Part shown: positions 5,336 to 5,486 of the stretch, in pieces
How the letters are laid out: each line of letters begins with the position of its first letter
Numbering within the stretch: position 1 is the stretch's first letter
Assembly: GCA_016794735.1 (NCBI GenBank)
Contig: JAEUJK010000153.1
Coordinates: 1 to 5,486 of the forward strand
DNA length: 5,486 bases
Source of the DNA: Gemmatimonadota bacterium
Lineage (GTDB): Bacteria > Gemmatimonadota > Gemmatimonadetes > Gemmatimonadales > Gemmatimonadaceae
Direction: 5' to 3'
The notes under the pieces: generated by a model
What the model saw: only the letters and a program-made list of their open reading frames with translations
Databases searched by the model: none
Told to the model about the DNA's origin: nothing
Program-made: the position numbers and the translations under genes

Positions 5336-5486
5336 GCGAGAAGCGCCACGCCGTGAAGGTCTCGATCGTGGGTGAGGAATTCACGATCCGGAGCGACGAG
5401 ACCCCCGAGCACACGCGTGCGGTGGCCGAGCACGTGGACCGGGCGATCAAGCAGGTGCTCAACACGAGCCCGGTGATCGAGATGCA
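5332..5486 (+). CDS. zapA: Cell division protein ZapA, 5' part only
   Basis: Runs off the window end after 51 codons; whole ZapA proteins are about 90-110 residues. The visible part has the ZapA N-terminal pattern: a short basic start, VKVSIVGEEFTIRSDE as a beta hairpin, then a helix HTRAVAEHVDRAIKQVL. ZapA binds FtsZ in the cytoplasm and promotes filament bundling at the division site. The GTG start at 5332 sits inside GTGA, overlapping the TGA stop of the coiled-coil gene, which points to translational coupling. The assignment rests on the N-terminal domain alone; the C-terminal coiled coil lies outside the window. Confidence 0.85.
   Translation, partial: MSEKRHAVKVSIVGEEFTIRSDETPEHTRAVAEHVDRAIKQVLNTSPVIEM

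Noticed and set aside
3390..5465. Very long open frame on the - strand (691 codons) across pheT and beyond
   Set aside because: It is antisense to pheT and two further genes, has Arg/Ser/Pro-rich low-complexity translation and no family resemblance. Such frames are expected opposite GC-rich genes.

Overview
The window is a stretch of bacterial chromosome with high GC (estimated by eye at roughly two thirds G+C). It carries, all on the + strand, a translation gene cluster in the classic order infC - rpmI - rplT - pheS - pheT, then a small coiled-coil gene and the 5' end of zapA. Start codons are mixed (ATT or TTG, ATG, ATG, GTG, GTG, TTG, GTG). The content is housekeeping and I see no sign of horizontal transfer. 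The phylum cannot be proved from one window. High GC, the pheT/coiled-coil/zapA arrangement and a recurring CGTTAGGC word make me lean to Gemmatimonadota, but this is a weak inference.

Layout. Bases 1-250 hold no convincing gene but are strongly structured. There is an inverted repeat over a weak promoter-like pair (13-50), a hairpin (64-82), a hairpin (134-155), a 10-bp hairpin followed by T-runs that looks like an intrinsic terminator (167-193), a hairpin that buries an AGGAGG (202-224), and a short hairpin spanning the infC start (234-257). A terminator placed between the only promoter candidate and infC suggests transcription attenuation of the IF3-L35-L20 operon. L20-controlled leaders of this operon are known in Firmicutes. 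infC (IF3) probably starts at a rare ATT codon at 251. rpmI and rplT follow at 18 and 12 nt, and a second intrinsic terminator at 1378-1414 closes this transcription unit.

The 155-nt rplT-pheS gap then contains four tandem copies of the 7-mer CTGCCGT (1466-1493) and a pyrimidine-rich stretch leading to pheS, with no Shine-Dalgarno sequence. pheS and pheT encode complete alpha and beta subunits of phenylalanyl-tRNA synthetase. The pheT end overlaps a 111-codon coiled-coil gene by 26 nt, and that gene overlaps zapA by 4 nt (GTGA). This links aminoacylation genes to two likely cell-division genes.

The genes work together in translation: IF3 controls initiation and subunit separation, L35 and L20 build the 50S subunit, and PheST charges tRNA-Phe. 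The last two genes probably act at the FtsZ ring. The protein-coding part is ordinary. The most interesting material is non-coding: the attenuator-like leader, the 7-mer tandem repeat, and the CGTTAGG word, which occurs four times on one strand.
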